Assembly (NCBI RefSeq): GCF_000485595.1
Contig: NW_014577980.1
Location: forward strand, 163,577 to 221,565
DNA length: 57,989 bases
Origin: Priapulus caudatus
Lineage: Eukaryota; Priapulida; Priapulimorpha; Priapulimorphida; Priapulidae
Direction: 5' to 3'
Shown: positions 1-13,200 of the stretch, in pieces
Layout: every line of letters begins with the position of its first letter
How positions within the stretch are numbered: the stretch's first letter is position 1
Made by a program: the position numbers and the translations under genes
The notes under the pieces: model-generated
Database searches by the model: none
What the model was told of the DNA's origin: nothing
The model's input: only the letters and a program-made list of their open reading frames with translations

Positions 1-1
1 G

Positions 2-32
<31 letters not shown>

Positions 33-141
33 CAGCGTTAATTGTGTGTACAATGTGTGTGATTTCATCGTTCCCATTAATTTCCCCGTGGCGTGTAAAC
101 CGCGGTTCGTCCGCCCCAACCGACCGCTTGCCTCCTCGCAG

Positions 142-273
142 GCGAGCAGCGACTACATCGTGACGGTGAGCGACGACGAGATGGTCTGGATCCACGAACT
201 CTTCACTCCGATTCTCGGCATCTGCAACAAAAGCTACGAGGACACGGTCGCGTCGCGCAGGATCGACATGTGA
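142..273 (+). CDS. 3'-terminal exon of an unidentified gene
   Basis: A pyrimidine-rich acceptor ending in CAG at 139-141 precedes an open exon of 43 codons ending in TGA at 271-273. The exon is GC-rich with regular codon use, unlike the AT-rich flanks. The peptide begins ASSDYIVTVSDDEM and ends SRRIDM. I do not recognise the family: a faint echo of the VSDEE motif of PLP-dependent threonine dehydratases is too weak to name it. It converges on CEBPZ, whose stop is only 800 bases away. An AATAAA at 802-807 could be its poly(A) signal, giving a 3' UTR of about 550 bases. The upstream part of the gene lies outside the window. Confidence 0.55.
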   Translation, partial: ASSDYIVTVSDDEMVWIHELFTPILGICNKSYEDTVASRRIDM

Positions 274-1072
274 CCGCGCGGCAAAGAAGCGAGCGTCTCG
301 ACGATCGACCTGCGTCGCAGGTCGGGTTGCGTGCGCGGCGCCACCTCATTTGTTCGCGGGGCGCGCATTTTCGTTTCGGCTAGCCGGAGCGTTTGATGGC
401 CTTGCGGGTTTACGGATCGCGATGGTAGACGTCATGAATAGTATCACGCCTGGGTCATGTTCACTGTTCAGTTCATAGACAGTAAAAATACTGACTATAC
501 TTATATATTATATTACAGTTCCTCATATAAACACTGCTTATGATGTAAGATAATTATATAAGGTATAGTGAGGATGGTAAGGTCTGCAAATTTACTCCAA
601 CAGTTTTATTTTTCTGATTTTTATCAGTAAAGAATACAATTCTCATTCAGTGTATTTCTGTTATCAACGAGCACCTCAGAGCCGATGCATATATGAAGAA
701 AACGAATTCACATTATAAATTTGCCTACAGTGATATATGTTAATATGAAAAAAATATTTTATTCATCTACATTCCACTCAAGCCACGTTATAATTCATAT
801 TAATAAAGTGTACAAACAACACTGTTGTGGTGACTAACTCGACCAACAGTGTTTTATGCCACAATTCCATGATATTGGGATTTCTGGTTTTCACAGCACA
901 AACAACAATTATATTCGTTTTTTTAATTTCTCAGTTGTATCATAGATCTAGTAGATCTAGAAATCTGGTAACTATTTAGTTAATTTCTCCAAAGAGAAGC
1001 CCAACAATCTTCAGATAAGAGTGATTCCCACGGTACTACAATTCAACTATATACCAAACGTACCCCTATCAT
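274..1072. other. Intergenic region between two convergent 3' ends
   Basis: No coding exon is visible. AATAAA at 802-807 (plus strand) fits the gene ending at 273. On the minus strand TTTATT at 758-763 and 605-610 read as AATAAA and would serve CEBPZ. The two candidate signals sit within about 200 bases, so the 3' UTRs probably overlap or nearly touch. Confidence 0.45.
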
Positions 1073-1230
1073 CTACTTTCGCTTATTCTGGAACACTTTC
1101 TTGTGTCCTTGCCGTGACGACTTTCCAAGCTGCCTTCCTCTGGCCCCTCGCATTCCCCGCTTCTTGCTCTTCCAGTCGCGACCTTCCTCCCACCTGTGTC
1201 TGTTCATCTCCCACTTCAACTGCTTTGCAT
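1073..1230 (-). CDS. CEBPZ: CEBPZ exon 26 (C-terminus and stop)
   Basis: A 158-nt terminal exon after CATTCCAG. It encodes AKQLKWEMNRHRWEEGRDWK then a strongly basic tail ending NKRK and TAG at 1073-1075. It matches the KQLRWEAERDDWLHNRDAKS block and the Lys/Arg-rich end of CEBPZ, which probably helps nucleolar retention. Confidence 0.92.
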
Positions 1231-4200
1231 CTGGAATGATTAACAAGGACATGCAAGTGCTTGAGAACATAGATATATATATAATAGCAAGACCTTTCAC
1301 AAATATCTACACATATTGTTATGAAACTTATATACTAGTTAATGCATAAACAACTAGTAAAATATGAAAGGACAGATAGACACATAGATATAAGCTTGTA
1401 ATCGTTCTAATAGATCCATAATCAGAGCAGAAATTCTCCAGTGTCAGCTGTCTCTATGTATCAATCATTGTGTTTACCTGCTTTATCTTTGTTAGCAAGA
1501 GCTTCAGAACCTGATGTATCGACCTTAGAACCTGCATTGTCATCCATTATACTAGCAAACTGCAAGTAAAATAGATATTAAACTTTAGATGGAGAAATTT
1601 GCAATTGGAAAAATCTGTTTCAGTTGGCAAAATGTGAAGAACGGGTATAAAATATATATAACAGATAAAATGTGGTCTTATCTCACCTGCTCAGCTGCAG
1701 CAAAAAGATTTTCATCCCTGGAAATAAAAAAAAATCATGTCCGTATGATACACTAATGTAATATAGCAGAATGGTACAGTACACAAAAATACAGACGTGT
1801 ATACCTATAGAAAGACGTGTGTATGTATAAAATGATGGTAAACTAGCACACATGCACAGCTATAAATTACATAGATCGATATTTAAAAGATTGCAATGCA
1901 TGCCAGCACACAAACATTCTGATTGTAGGTCAACATGTAAATCCCCTTTAATATTCTTACTTTTTGCGTTTTTTCTTCATGCTGGGCATCGGGTAGCCAC
2001 CATCAGTCGCATCCCTCTTGCTACTTTTCTTAGGCACAAATAATCCTTCAAAAATAAAAGAGTACAAAGTGTCACGTAAATGAGCACTTGCCAAACAACC
2101 GTGACCGTTTAATCTTCACACACTCGTGTGTGTGTATGTGTGTGTGGGAACGTGCGTGAGCGTGTGTATAATGGACTTTTGCTGTGTTTGCATTTAACAA
2201 CATGTCAGACACTACTGAACGATGAAAAGGTACATTGCTAAAACATAGATCCCTAAGATCCATCCCAATACCAACTACACATACAACTCATCGAATAGTT
2301 GCATCCACAGGAAATCGACCTATCAGCCTGAAGTGACCGACTCGTAGCCCTAGCCAATCAGCACATCGACACGAGCGTTCTAAACACGAAGTGCAGCAAA
2401 ATCGTCAATTTGGTGTGCTCACACAAAAAATATACAAGCTTGTATAGCTTGACCGACCTAGCAACAGTATCCAAGTGGCGTGGTTATCTCGCTCAGATTG
2501 ATAGGTCAATGAATTGCAGGCAAGCTAGTCCACACTGACTGAATTTTCCACCAACATGAACACAAGCCGTATAAAGCATCGATGCTTCATACCATCATCG
2601 TCCGAGAAGGCAACGTCTTCCTCGTTGAATTCCATTTCCGCGCCACCTTTCTGAAGTTCGTCCAGATCAGAATCCTGGAAGTCGTCCATGAAGTCTTCAC
2701 CAAAGTCAACATCGTCATCATCGTCATCGTCATCGTTGCTCTCTGACAGCTCAGCTTCTGCCTTTTGCTTTTTCAACTGCTTCAACTTTTTACTGTACTC
2801 GCTGGAATGAAGAGAAAGGAGAAGACATTCACTTGACATAGCACGAGAGATGAGATATTAGACAGCAAAGCAATTTCACTTTCTTGTTTTCAAATAAATG
2901 TATCCGATTTTACGAGCTGAAACTTTGAGTAATTTTATTTTAAGATGAATCCCGTTTCTGATTCCCTTGTCTCTTGGCACCTACTGCCATCTGGTGATGA
3001 GCCCAAGAAACTTCAATAGCTCGACAGATCAATCGGTTGTAAAACTCATTAACATGCCAGTACATATGGATTGATCTTAATAATAAAATTACTCTCAAAA
3101 CCTCACATTAAAAACTTAAATGAAATAAAATTCCCAAGCTACAAATGATAGAAATTGTAATCGTCTGCTGACCTAGCAAAGTCCATATCAAAGTCATCTC
3201 TAGCGCGTGAGCCCGGCTCAATCTTATCTGTAACAAATACAACACTGGGATTAATCAAGTTTTCTACATGTATGCTTCCTGCATGTTTCACATAGAATTG
3301 TGATCTGGTGCGAATAATAGACAATGTTACAATGGCACATTTATAGAAATTTTATTAATACCGAGTAATTTGTCAAACTCATCATCTGATATGCTTTCTC
3401 CTTCGCTGACGTTGTCCAAATCCTTTTTCTGATCTGCTTTCTTGCTAAAATACCTGTAATATACATTATAACAAGATCAAACATGGATTAAAGATCTGTC
3501 ACACATATGATAAATAACAAACTGCAGCAAAATCTGTGTATTATACTAGTAATTGTGATTATGGTATGACCTTTACAATAGCAAGGCAAGACTGAATTGT
3601 CATAGTTCTAATCCAGTGTGCTCATCATAAATATCTAAACACTGTTACAGAAACCCCTTTGGGACACGCTTCATTTCAATTAACCAGATAGAAAATGTTA
3701 GTAGAATGTGATAAGTACTCCGTAGTACCTACTAAAATATTACTAATGATTTGGAAGATTATATCATATTATTCCATTAATATGTGCACGTGTATATAAC
3801 ACAGATTTTGTGATATAAGTGCTACCCAACCCGCTGAAATCTCCCTCATACACCACTAGGTGTGAATCCCTGTTGGTATTTCCTAGATTCTGTGCAAACT
3901 AGTAAATGTACCTGTACAGGAACTGCTCGTCAACGGGCGTGTTGGCCTCTCCTCTCTTCAGAAACTCGGCCGTGTTGACAGGAACAGCCTTTCCTTCTCC
4001 GAGCCCGCGTGTCTGTTTCTTGGCACGCATCACCATGACGTCTGCAGTTTCACCTGTGCAATGATAAGAAAGTATGTTCAGATGTTCGTCAGTATATTTT
4101 GGAAATATTTGTGTCATGGATGAATTGTATACTTTCACCTGCACATGAACGTGAACAAGTGCCGCAGAGCGACAGCGCTCACCTGACGGCAGGTGTTCTG

Positions 4201-7200
4201 ATGCTAAACTAGCCATTTTATCACACTGAATAGGTAGATCATGGAACCCTCACTCATAATTAAATAAAAATATTCCTTTTTGCTCGACATGTATTGTCTG
4301 CGATAGATGTTTATAATACAAACAACAGCAAGTTTTCTACATATTCTGTGCGTGAGTTTCCTTCGAAAGCTTCATGGTGCCTTAGGACAAAGTGCCTGGC
4401 CTTTTTCTTCAGCAACTCAGAAACAAGAAGCAGAATCCACAGAATGAAGTTGGCGCTTGGTATGCAGAAATCTGCGCCCAACGCTTTGAGGAATTGCTTT
4501 GTAGACGTAGAGAATGTTATTAAACAACGAATCGATCATTGCTCGCCAGACATTGAATCTTTCTGTAATGACGGTATTATTTCCACCTTCATTAACACAG
4601 TTAGACTCACATAAAAAAGAGTCCAGTGAGAGTACTAGGAGTGAATACTCGTTTAGCAATTCATCGCCCACAACCCACAAGAAGTCTAACTGCACTTGTG
4701 CTTTCTTTCAGTTGTTATACCAGCGTCTATCGACGGGACATTGTAGGTTGAATATAGCCCAGTCACACAAATTGCATGCACACATGCGTCATTCCGCATG
4801 CACGCACGCATGCACAACACACCACAAGCACACACAGACAGTACCTGCAACCGCTTTCACCACCACATCTTTTTCAGCATGCTTTTGAAACCAGGTTGAG
4901 GACACGATGATCTGTTTTGGAGGAAGTCGTTCAGGGGGCCAGGGTTCGGAAAGCTTCTTATACAGACGTGTAGAAGCGATCGAGATGGTTGCTCACTAGC
5001 GAAAACAAAACACCAAGATCAAGATATGCTCAAGTAGAACAGCACACTCACGAGCAATCACGTGCTTGTTAGTGTAGCTTCGAAGAGCCAAGAAATATAA
5101 TCGAAACATTAACTTCAGGAAAGTCTGAAATAACACCAGGTTGGCGAATGTTTGCTATGCAGTCTCCATTTCTGATAGGAGTTACTAGTACCCTCACAGG
5201 CATACATTAAAAGTCAAACCTGCTATTGTTTCTCGCTGTCACAGAATAGACTAGGCGGTCACATAATGCTAGTTTCTGCTAGGTGTGAATCAACAGAAAG
5301 ACTAAAGCAACTTACTTGGCGTCTACGAAGCTGGCTGGCAGACAGATCAATGCCTGAATGCTGATGTTAAGTTCGAACGTGAACGATTTTGTAGAGCATG
5401 TTCACTTGCTCAAACAACCTTTCTCACTTGTTCTCTGTAAATGAGATGGCATTATGTGACTTCAATACTAGCTTACAAGTACCTGAAATCTGTAGCATCA
5501 ATAGTCAGTCTAATGATAAATGTTGATGATGATGATTGACGGACGATGACGATGATGATAATATACACACAGTGATGGCTTTTCCTACCATGATGCTATA
5601 CACCGACTATCACGAGCCTAGGTCGAGCCGTTTAGATTTGTGCAGCAATTCTGCATTTCCTCCCTATACCTTAAGTTAAGGAGGGAATGTTCCCCCTTCT
5701 TTTACACCTCTTGACCTTTGACTCGCACGGACGGACGGACGCACGGACGATCATGCGATTCTACAAGCTGCATCTGACTATGTCATGACTATGACTATGA
5801 GCTAAAAACTAGTATGGTAATACCTAGGGGTGAGTATTGCGACCAAAAACCGTATTGCAATATATTGCAATACGACAAAACCGTATTGCAATATTTTCCA
5901 ATACGTATTGGGAAGTGTATACCATGCATGATATAGTAACAATTTGATGGTTTTAATATCATCATATATTGTATTATATGACATGATTTAATTTATCATG
6001 TTTTTCTTGAGAAACAGAAGCACGGCAATGTTTTCTGCTGACAGTGCAGTCCGCTGTACTGAATACCCTCTCGGAAGGCACTGACATAGCTGGAATACAC
6101 AATATCCCTGCTGCATAATTGACTAATACTGGATACTGAAACTGAAACTGAAACTGAAACAGTGGGTGCTTGCTTCAGCTTGTATCGCACGCGCGCGGGC
6201 ACTCAGGTGAGCATAGGCTATATATAGACTCCCTAGTTGCCGTGCTCTCTGCCTCGCGCACACGTCTGCCCCACTCTGCCCGCGCAGTAGTACCACGCAG
6301 TGCTCCATGCAGTAAGTAATACTGTGCGTCGTGCAGGCATTGTGCTTTCGTAATATATACACCGCCAGTGCATAATCTTCGAGCCCATGAACAATATAGC
6401 CATAAAGGCAAGTGTCAAGTAATTTATTTCTTGTTATACCACCGTATCGTAAAATATCGATATCCGGAAGTTGTATCGCGATATATCGAGTTTTCAAAAT
6501 ATATTGCAATATACCGATATACGGGTATATCGTTACACCCCTAGTAATACTGTACGATTATGTGTCTGAACACCAAGTATGCCTACGTTTTCAGTCTTAC
6601 AAACCTTTAACTACATGACATTTAGCTTCAGGATATATATTTAGTTATATGCATTCACCATGAAACGGGGAACATAAATTACACAAGAATTTTTCTGTAT
6701 TATGTATAATTGTTTTTAGTCGACCCCAGAAATGATCACTGAGAAAGTGAGTTCGTTAGATACCACTTTATAGTAAAAACACATTCTACATAAATAAAGC
6801 TAAAGGGCCAACTTAAAGACATTTGCTATACTTCCCCGATCACTCGGAAAACAATCATAATGATAAATAATATTAAACTCATTTTGACCTTTATTCGTTT
6901 TCTTTGGATTCCTGTAGACAAATCGGTCGAGGAAGCGTATAAGTGTGAAGTCCTGCAGTGGGTCTCCAGAGTAGCTTACACCTTTACCGCTGATCACGTC
7001 ACGCGCGAACAGACCGACCGATGGATGGAAGTGATGCGCCATCTATACACACCGTAAATGTACATGTAAACTTGTATTATAAGAAAGTGTTTGTGTATCA
7101 CAGAGTTGCCACTGAAGGCCATGAAATTATTACTCTCAAATAGAGGGTACCAGGGTTTGGCCCAGTAAAAATAATTGTTATATCACAATAAAATGAAGAA

Positions 7201-10200
7201 AAAAAGTGTTTAACATGTAGTAATGCATAAAGGTGAATAAAAAGTATGTAATGGCTGCAACAAACCCCCATTAAATATATTTAGAATAACATTACATATC
7301 ATTTCTTACCAACTGCAACAGTGTTTACTTTATATTAAAATGTAAATCATAGAATTTCTGTTTGGAACAGAGTGGTTTAAACACATATACTAGGAAAAAC
7401 ATTCCTAAAACATTTCCAGCACTGATCTACAGCACATTACATTAGTCTTTACTATGACGTATGTACGCACCTTCACTAACTCCCACATACATGTGTACTC
7501 AGCTCCCGCATACTGTGGATTTCTCTGGTATGCATCATAATCCTGCAATTGCAAGACTCTCCCTGCAAGACACAAAAATAAGAACATTGAGCTTTTAAAA
7601 TATTCGTGATTTTCATTTAACCATGAGTAGGATATAGAATCAGATTCACATCACATGAAATCAGGCTAGTGTATAATGTAATACGTACAGGGTATAATCA
7701 ATGGAACCAAGAAGCATAATTCAGGGATCCGTCAGGCCGTGAATCAGGATGTGGGTTCAAGTATAGTAGCTAGCATGTGAGTAGTGACAGCTTACCTTGG
7801 ATGTTCCGCTTGTGTACCCACGAGGCATTGGGCTTTTGAGCAACCTTCTCAGAAGCTTCCTGTTGTTCTATCGCGGGCAAAACAGGAGATTTGTCGTCAA
7901 CGTCACTACCAGGTTGACTAATCGCTGCGACTTTGACATCTGCCGGATTGTCTTCGTTTTCAGCTATATCGACATCTATGAACTTTTCCTCCTCATCGTC
8001 ATCCTATTTGAGAAGTGGGTGGGATACCAGTTAGAACGGACCCAGACAACAACAAAAATTTATTTTAGCCATTTTATCACACTGAATAGTAGATCATGGA
8101 ACCCATCACTTCATAAATAAATAAAAATTCCCATTTGCTCGCATGTATTCTCTGGATAGATGTTTATAATACAAACAACAGCAAGTTTTTCTACATATTC
8201 TGTGCGTGAGTTTACCTCAAAGCTGCATGGTGCCTTTAGGGACAAAGTGCCTGGCCTTTTCTTCAGCAACTCAGAAACAAGAAGCAGAACTCCACAGATG
8301 AAGTTTGGCGCTTGGTATGCAGAAATCTGCAGCAGACGCTTTAGGAATGCCTGTAGACGTAGAGAATGTTATTAACAACGAATCGATCATTGCATCGCAG
8401 ACATTGAAATCTTTCTGTAATGAGGTATTATTCCACCCTTCTTAACACAGTTAGAATCACATTAAAAAGAGTCCAGTGGAGCTACTAGGAGTGAATACTC
8501 GTTAGCAATTCATCGCCACAACCACAAGAAAGTTAACTGCACTTGTGCTTCTTTCAGTTGCTTATACCAGCGTCTATCAACGGGACATCTGTAGGTTTGA
8601 TAGCCCAGTCACACAAATGCATGCACACATGCGTCCATCCGCATGCACGCACGCATGCACACACACACAGACACACAGACACGTACCTGCAACCGCTTCA
8701 CCACCACATCTTTCAGCATGCTTTTGAACACCAGGTTGAGGAACATCATCTGTTTGGAGGAAGTCTTCAGGCCAGGTTCGGAAAGCTTCTTATACAGAAC
8801 CGTGTAGAAGCGATCAGAGAGGTTCTCACTAAGCGAAAACAAAGACACCAGATCAGAGAATCATGCGTCAGTAGACAGCACACTCACGAGACAATCACGT
8901 GCTTGTAGTGTAGCTTCGAAGAGCCAAGAAAATATAATCGAAACATAACTTCAGGAAAGTCTGAACATAACCACCAGGTGGCAATGTTTGCTATGCAGTC
9001 TCCATCTGATAGGAGTTACTAGTACCCTCACACATACATTAAAAGTCAACCTGCCTATGTTTCTCGCTGTCACAGAATAACTAGGGGTCACATAATGCTA
9101 GTTTCCTGCTAGGTGTGAATCCACAGAAAGACTAAACAACTTACTTGGCGTCTAGAAGCTGGTGGAGAAGCATCAATGCCTGAATGCTGATGTTAAAGTT
9201 CGACACGTGAACGATTTTGTAGAGCATGTTCACTTGCTCAACAACCTTCTCACTGTTCTCTGTAAATGAGATGGCCATTTTGTGACTTCAATACTAGTAC
9301 AATTACCTGAATCTGTAGCATCAATAGTCAGTTAATGATAATGATGATGATGATGATGACGACGATGACGATGATGATAATAGTAACAAGTGCCGCAGAG
9401 CGACAGCGCTCACCTGACGGCAGGTGTTCTGATGCTAAACTAGGCTGTACAACTGATTGTCTATACAGATGTCTGATTGTCTATCAGACTGATTGTCTAT
9501 CAGACTGATTGTCTGATGGTCTTCTAACCCTAGCAAGACCGTTTCGTGGAGCTAGCAAGGCTGTAACGTTTTTATATAACTTCACATAAATGTTTATACT
9601 ATATGTTAATTAGGGTGGCACTCCGGCAGCCCATGTTTATACTATGTTAACTCAGGTTTCCCAGCAGCGGCGAGCGATGGTAGAAAATTATGAAAAATTG
9701 CTCTAAAAAGCTGCTTGTCTGGCGGACAAGCTACCTGACAGATCTACTTGTCCTCCGTGGAAATGGACAAGTACGGACAAACGGATAGCCCTTATTTCGA
9801 ACACTGGGATGGTATCAGGAAGCTTCTCGAAGAAATGTTCGTTGGGATCGTTATGAAAGTTGCCACGAGATGGCGCGTACGTTTGAATGTCTTAAAATTA
9901 AAGATGGAAGCTGGAAGCTTCCATCGTACGTAGTATAGCAACAACTATTTCTATTTGCAAGACAGAATAGGTAAGCACTCATCCATTTACCTATGCAAGC
10001 CTACAGGCTGAAATAGAGAGCTGCCACCTGTAACTAATTAACGCAGGCAAAAACTACACCATACTATCACCACTACATGCACTGGCAGTGGCCACTGGCA
10101 GTGGCATAATTGTATCCCGCGAACGAAGTTCGTGGATACTATGGTTTGGCATGTTGCGCCGCGCTCGCCGTAGAGATTTCCTTGTGAACGCTCTAGCGGG

Positions 10201-13200
10201 CTGCAGTTTCTTCTCGATCATCTTCAAATTTCGAATGGAAGGTGCGTTACGTAAAGCGAAAGACACCTATTCGTTTTGGTGTGGGCGGAGTCATCGTTTG
10301 CCATGGTAACAACATTTTTTTGTCGAAATATCTTAGAACCTGTAACTTGCTGCAACTTTTTAGCCCGATGTCATGAAATTTATATTTGTATTCAAAATTT
10401 ATATTTAAATTATATAAAAATTTAAATTTAAAAATTTTAAAAATAAAATTTAAATTTAAAAAATATAAATTTTAAATTAAAAATATAAAAATAAAATTTA
10501 ATATTTGTATTAAAATTTGTATTAAATTTTATGTTGTCATCAATATAGTATAATGTATAGTACATATATATATTATATATAGGAATGTTAATATCGGCCT
10601 TTTGTGCCAAATTCGTCATGCAATCGGGTAAAAACAGCACAAGTTAGCAGGTTCTTACAATTTTCCACAAAATGTTGTTACGCATGGCAACGAAGACTCC
10701 GCCCACACCAAAACTAAGATTGGCGTCTTCGGCTTTAGCATAACGCACCTCATAGCAAATTTGAAGAAATCCGAGATCGGTAAAACTGCCCACCCAGGTC
10801 TCTTTCGAGCCTTTATTCACGCTTACGCTGACATATTTCTCTCTGCTCTCTAACTCAGCCCTAATTGACCTCGCACGACGAAACTTGGTATGGCTTACAC
10901 ATTGGAGAAGGTCTGTCGCATACGCCAAACCACCACTGGCCGCTTGACGCTTAGTTGACGCTTCACCGTCGACTCTCTCGGCTGCCAGGGTAACCAGATT
11001 CCATAGTACTTGGCATCTGAGGCGCACCAGTGTATAAAGCAAACCTTTGTCTTTGTGACTTATTTAACTTTACCTGCCTTCTACGCCTTACAGAGATATT
11101 TCTATTCATGACTAGATCACGGGGGATACATGTAGGTTGGCGGACAACCTGCTGCGTTTCTAAGTTAAGTTACATGTAACAGCCATGACAGTAAGCAGAA
11201 TGCATAGAAAATTATAGCGATTTAAGGAGCAAATAACCTCTTCAAGGCAAATTTAGCTTTGAAATTTCACTGTGACATTGGTAGCCGGCATACGATCCAG
11301 GCATGTTAGATCTACTAGGCAAACGCCGGCAGTCCCCAACTTCTTTCTAACAGTACAGCAAATTCATGTTTAACCCTCGCTCTTGAGGGTCAAAAGGTTA
11401 TCAGCACTTACTCTTCGCACGACAGTGGAAAGCACATTTCATGGTCCTTCAATAAAAAGCCATAAAAAAAGGGGTAGGTACCGGCTGGAAACAAAAAAGT
11501 TTTCATCGCTCGCGCACGCCATGTTCTCAGAATAATGTCTAAAATGCTGCCCTGTGCCCCATTGACCTTTGACGCTGTGACTCTCCAAATTTCGGCAGCA
11601 GTGATGGCTTTTCTACCATGATGCTAATACACCGACTATCAGGAGCCGTTTAGATTTTGGTGCGCAATTCTGGCAATTTCTCCCTAATATCTAAGTTAAG
11701 GAGGGAATGTCCCTCCTTCTTTTACACCTTCTTGACCTTTGACCGCTTTGACCCCAAATTGATGCCCCATCCGATCCTTTTCAACGAGATGATATGAAAC
11801 GGGACCCCGCGCCCCCCCACAACATCACACACACAACACACAACACGCACACACACACACAGTACGCGCGCGCACTCGCACGGCAGACGCACGCAACGCA
11901 CGCACGGCACGCACGCACGCACGCACAGCACGGCACGCACGCACGCACACACGACACACATCCCGAATATCTGTGACGCGTACGTCGAGCGTTAAGATTT
12001 GTGCCCAACTGTTGACGCACGCACACACGCACGCACGAACGGACGGACGATCATGCGATTCTACAAGCTGCATCCGACTATGTCAGATGAGCTAATAATA
12101 ATAATAATAATAATAATTTATATTGTCAATGTTGACTATAAGATACGTACTGTAAAAATTGGAACACATTAAATGCACTATGTGCACGCAGTATTTCATT
12201 ACAATCGCCTTTGTTATATCAGGAGCTTATCATAACGCATCAACCGATAAAAAATACTTTAACAATGAATTAATAATGTGCTACAAACCACCAAGATATA
12301 GTCCACAAGCTTTTGTATTGCCTGTGGGTGTTTTATTAGTGAGTGATCTTACCAATGGTCAATTTTATAAGAGAACTTACTCTTTGTGTAAGGAAAGGCC
12401 CTGTTCACTCCAGTAAGCAGTGCACTAAGCATCTTGCTATCAACTTCGCCTTTCTTTACGATAGACTAGAATATAAATAGAAGAGTTCCTGTTGTAACTA
12501 TGCAGCACCTAATAGAACCTTTTTTTTAATTGTGTAACAGCGCGTATGCATGATATATAACTAAATTACAACATACGAACACTTATGTGCAAATAACTAT
12601 AACAAGCACCAACTGAGTATTATTGCTTCAATTGAAGCCTTTTAGATGAAAGTCGAATTGGACTTAATTACACAAAAAGCAGGTCTAACTTGAGATAAAT
12701 TTAACTTTAACCTTCTTTTTATATCTACGACTATTAATATATATTAACTACAATGCTGAAAACACATTAAAATTTGTTCATTTTCGAGAAATCACAGCAA
12801 TTTTAGATAAGCCAATTTTGGATAATATTGGGGATATGAAAATGGAAACGAGTTCCAATTTGCACTCATGGCATAAAAAGCGACATCTAAACAGTGCTAG
12901 TGTTGCAATTACACAGGCCGGCATATCACTCTATACCTGGAAGAAGGAGAAGTACAGAGAGATGAGCCTTGAAGCTAGGTCTCCCTCCTGCCGATCCAGT
13001 ACAAGCTGGTTCAGGAAACACATGCCATAGTACCTGCAGAACAATAGAAGAAGACATCATCACAGACAGTCTTTTACCATTATAGAATAGTAAAACTGCA
13101 AAATCTTTAAGGAAATGTGAATAATAACAATAATAATAAATATAGGAGGTTAGCAAAACAGTCAGTTGGGTTCGTCGGAATAATAAATCCATGCAGGACT

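Noticed and set aside
142-273. PLP-dependent threonine dehydratase assignment
   Set aside because: Only a VTVSDDEM-like string is shared; the rest does not follow that family.
4154-4210. tRNA gene or tRNA-derived SINE head
   Set aside because: No acceptable cloverleaf, A-box or B-box spacing could be drawn.
11722-12073. Cys/Val/Arg-rich and His/Thr-rich open frames on both strands
   Set aside because: They are translations of an ACAC/ACGC microsatellite and are open in several frames at once.
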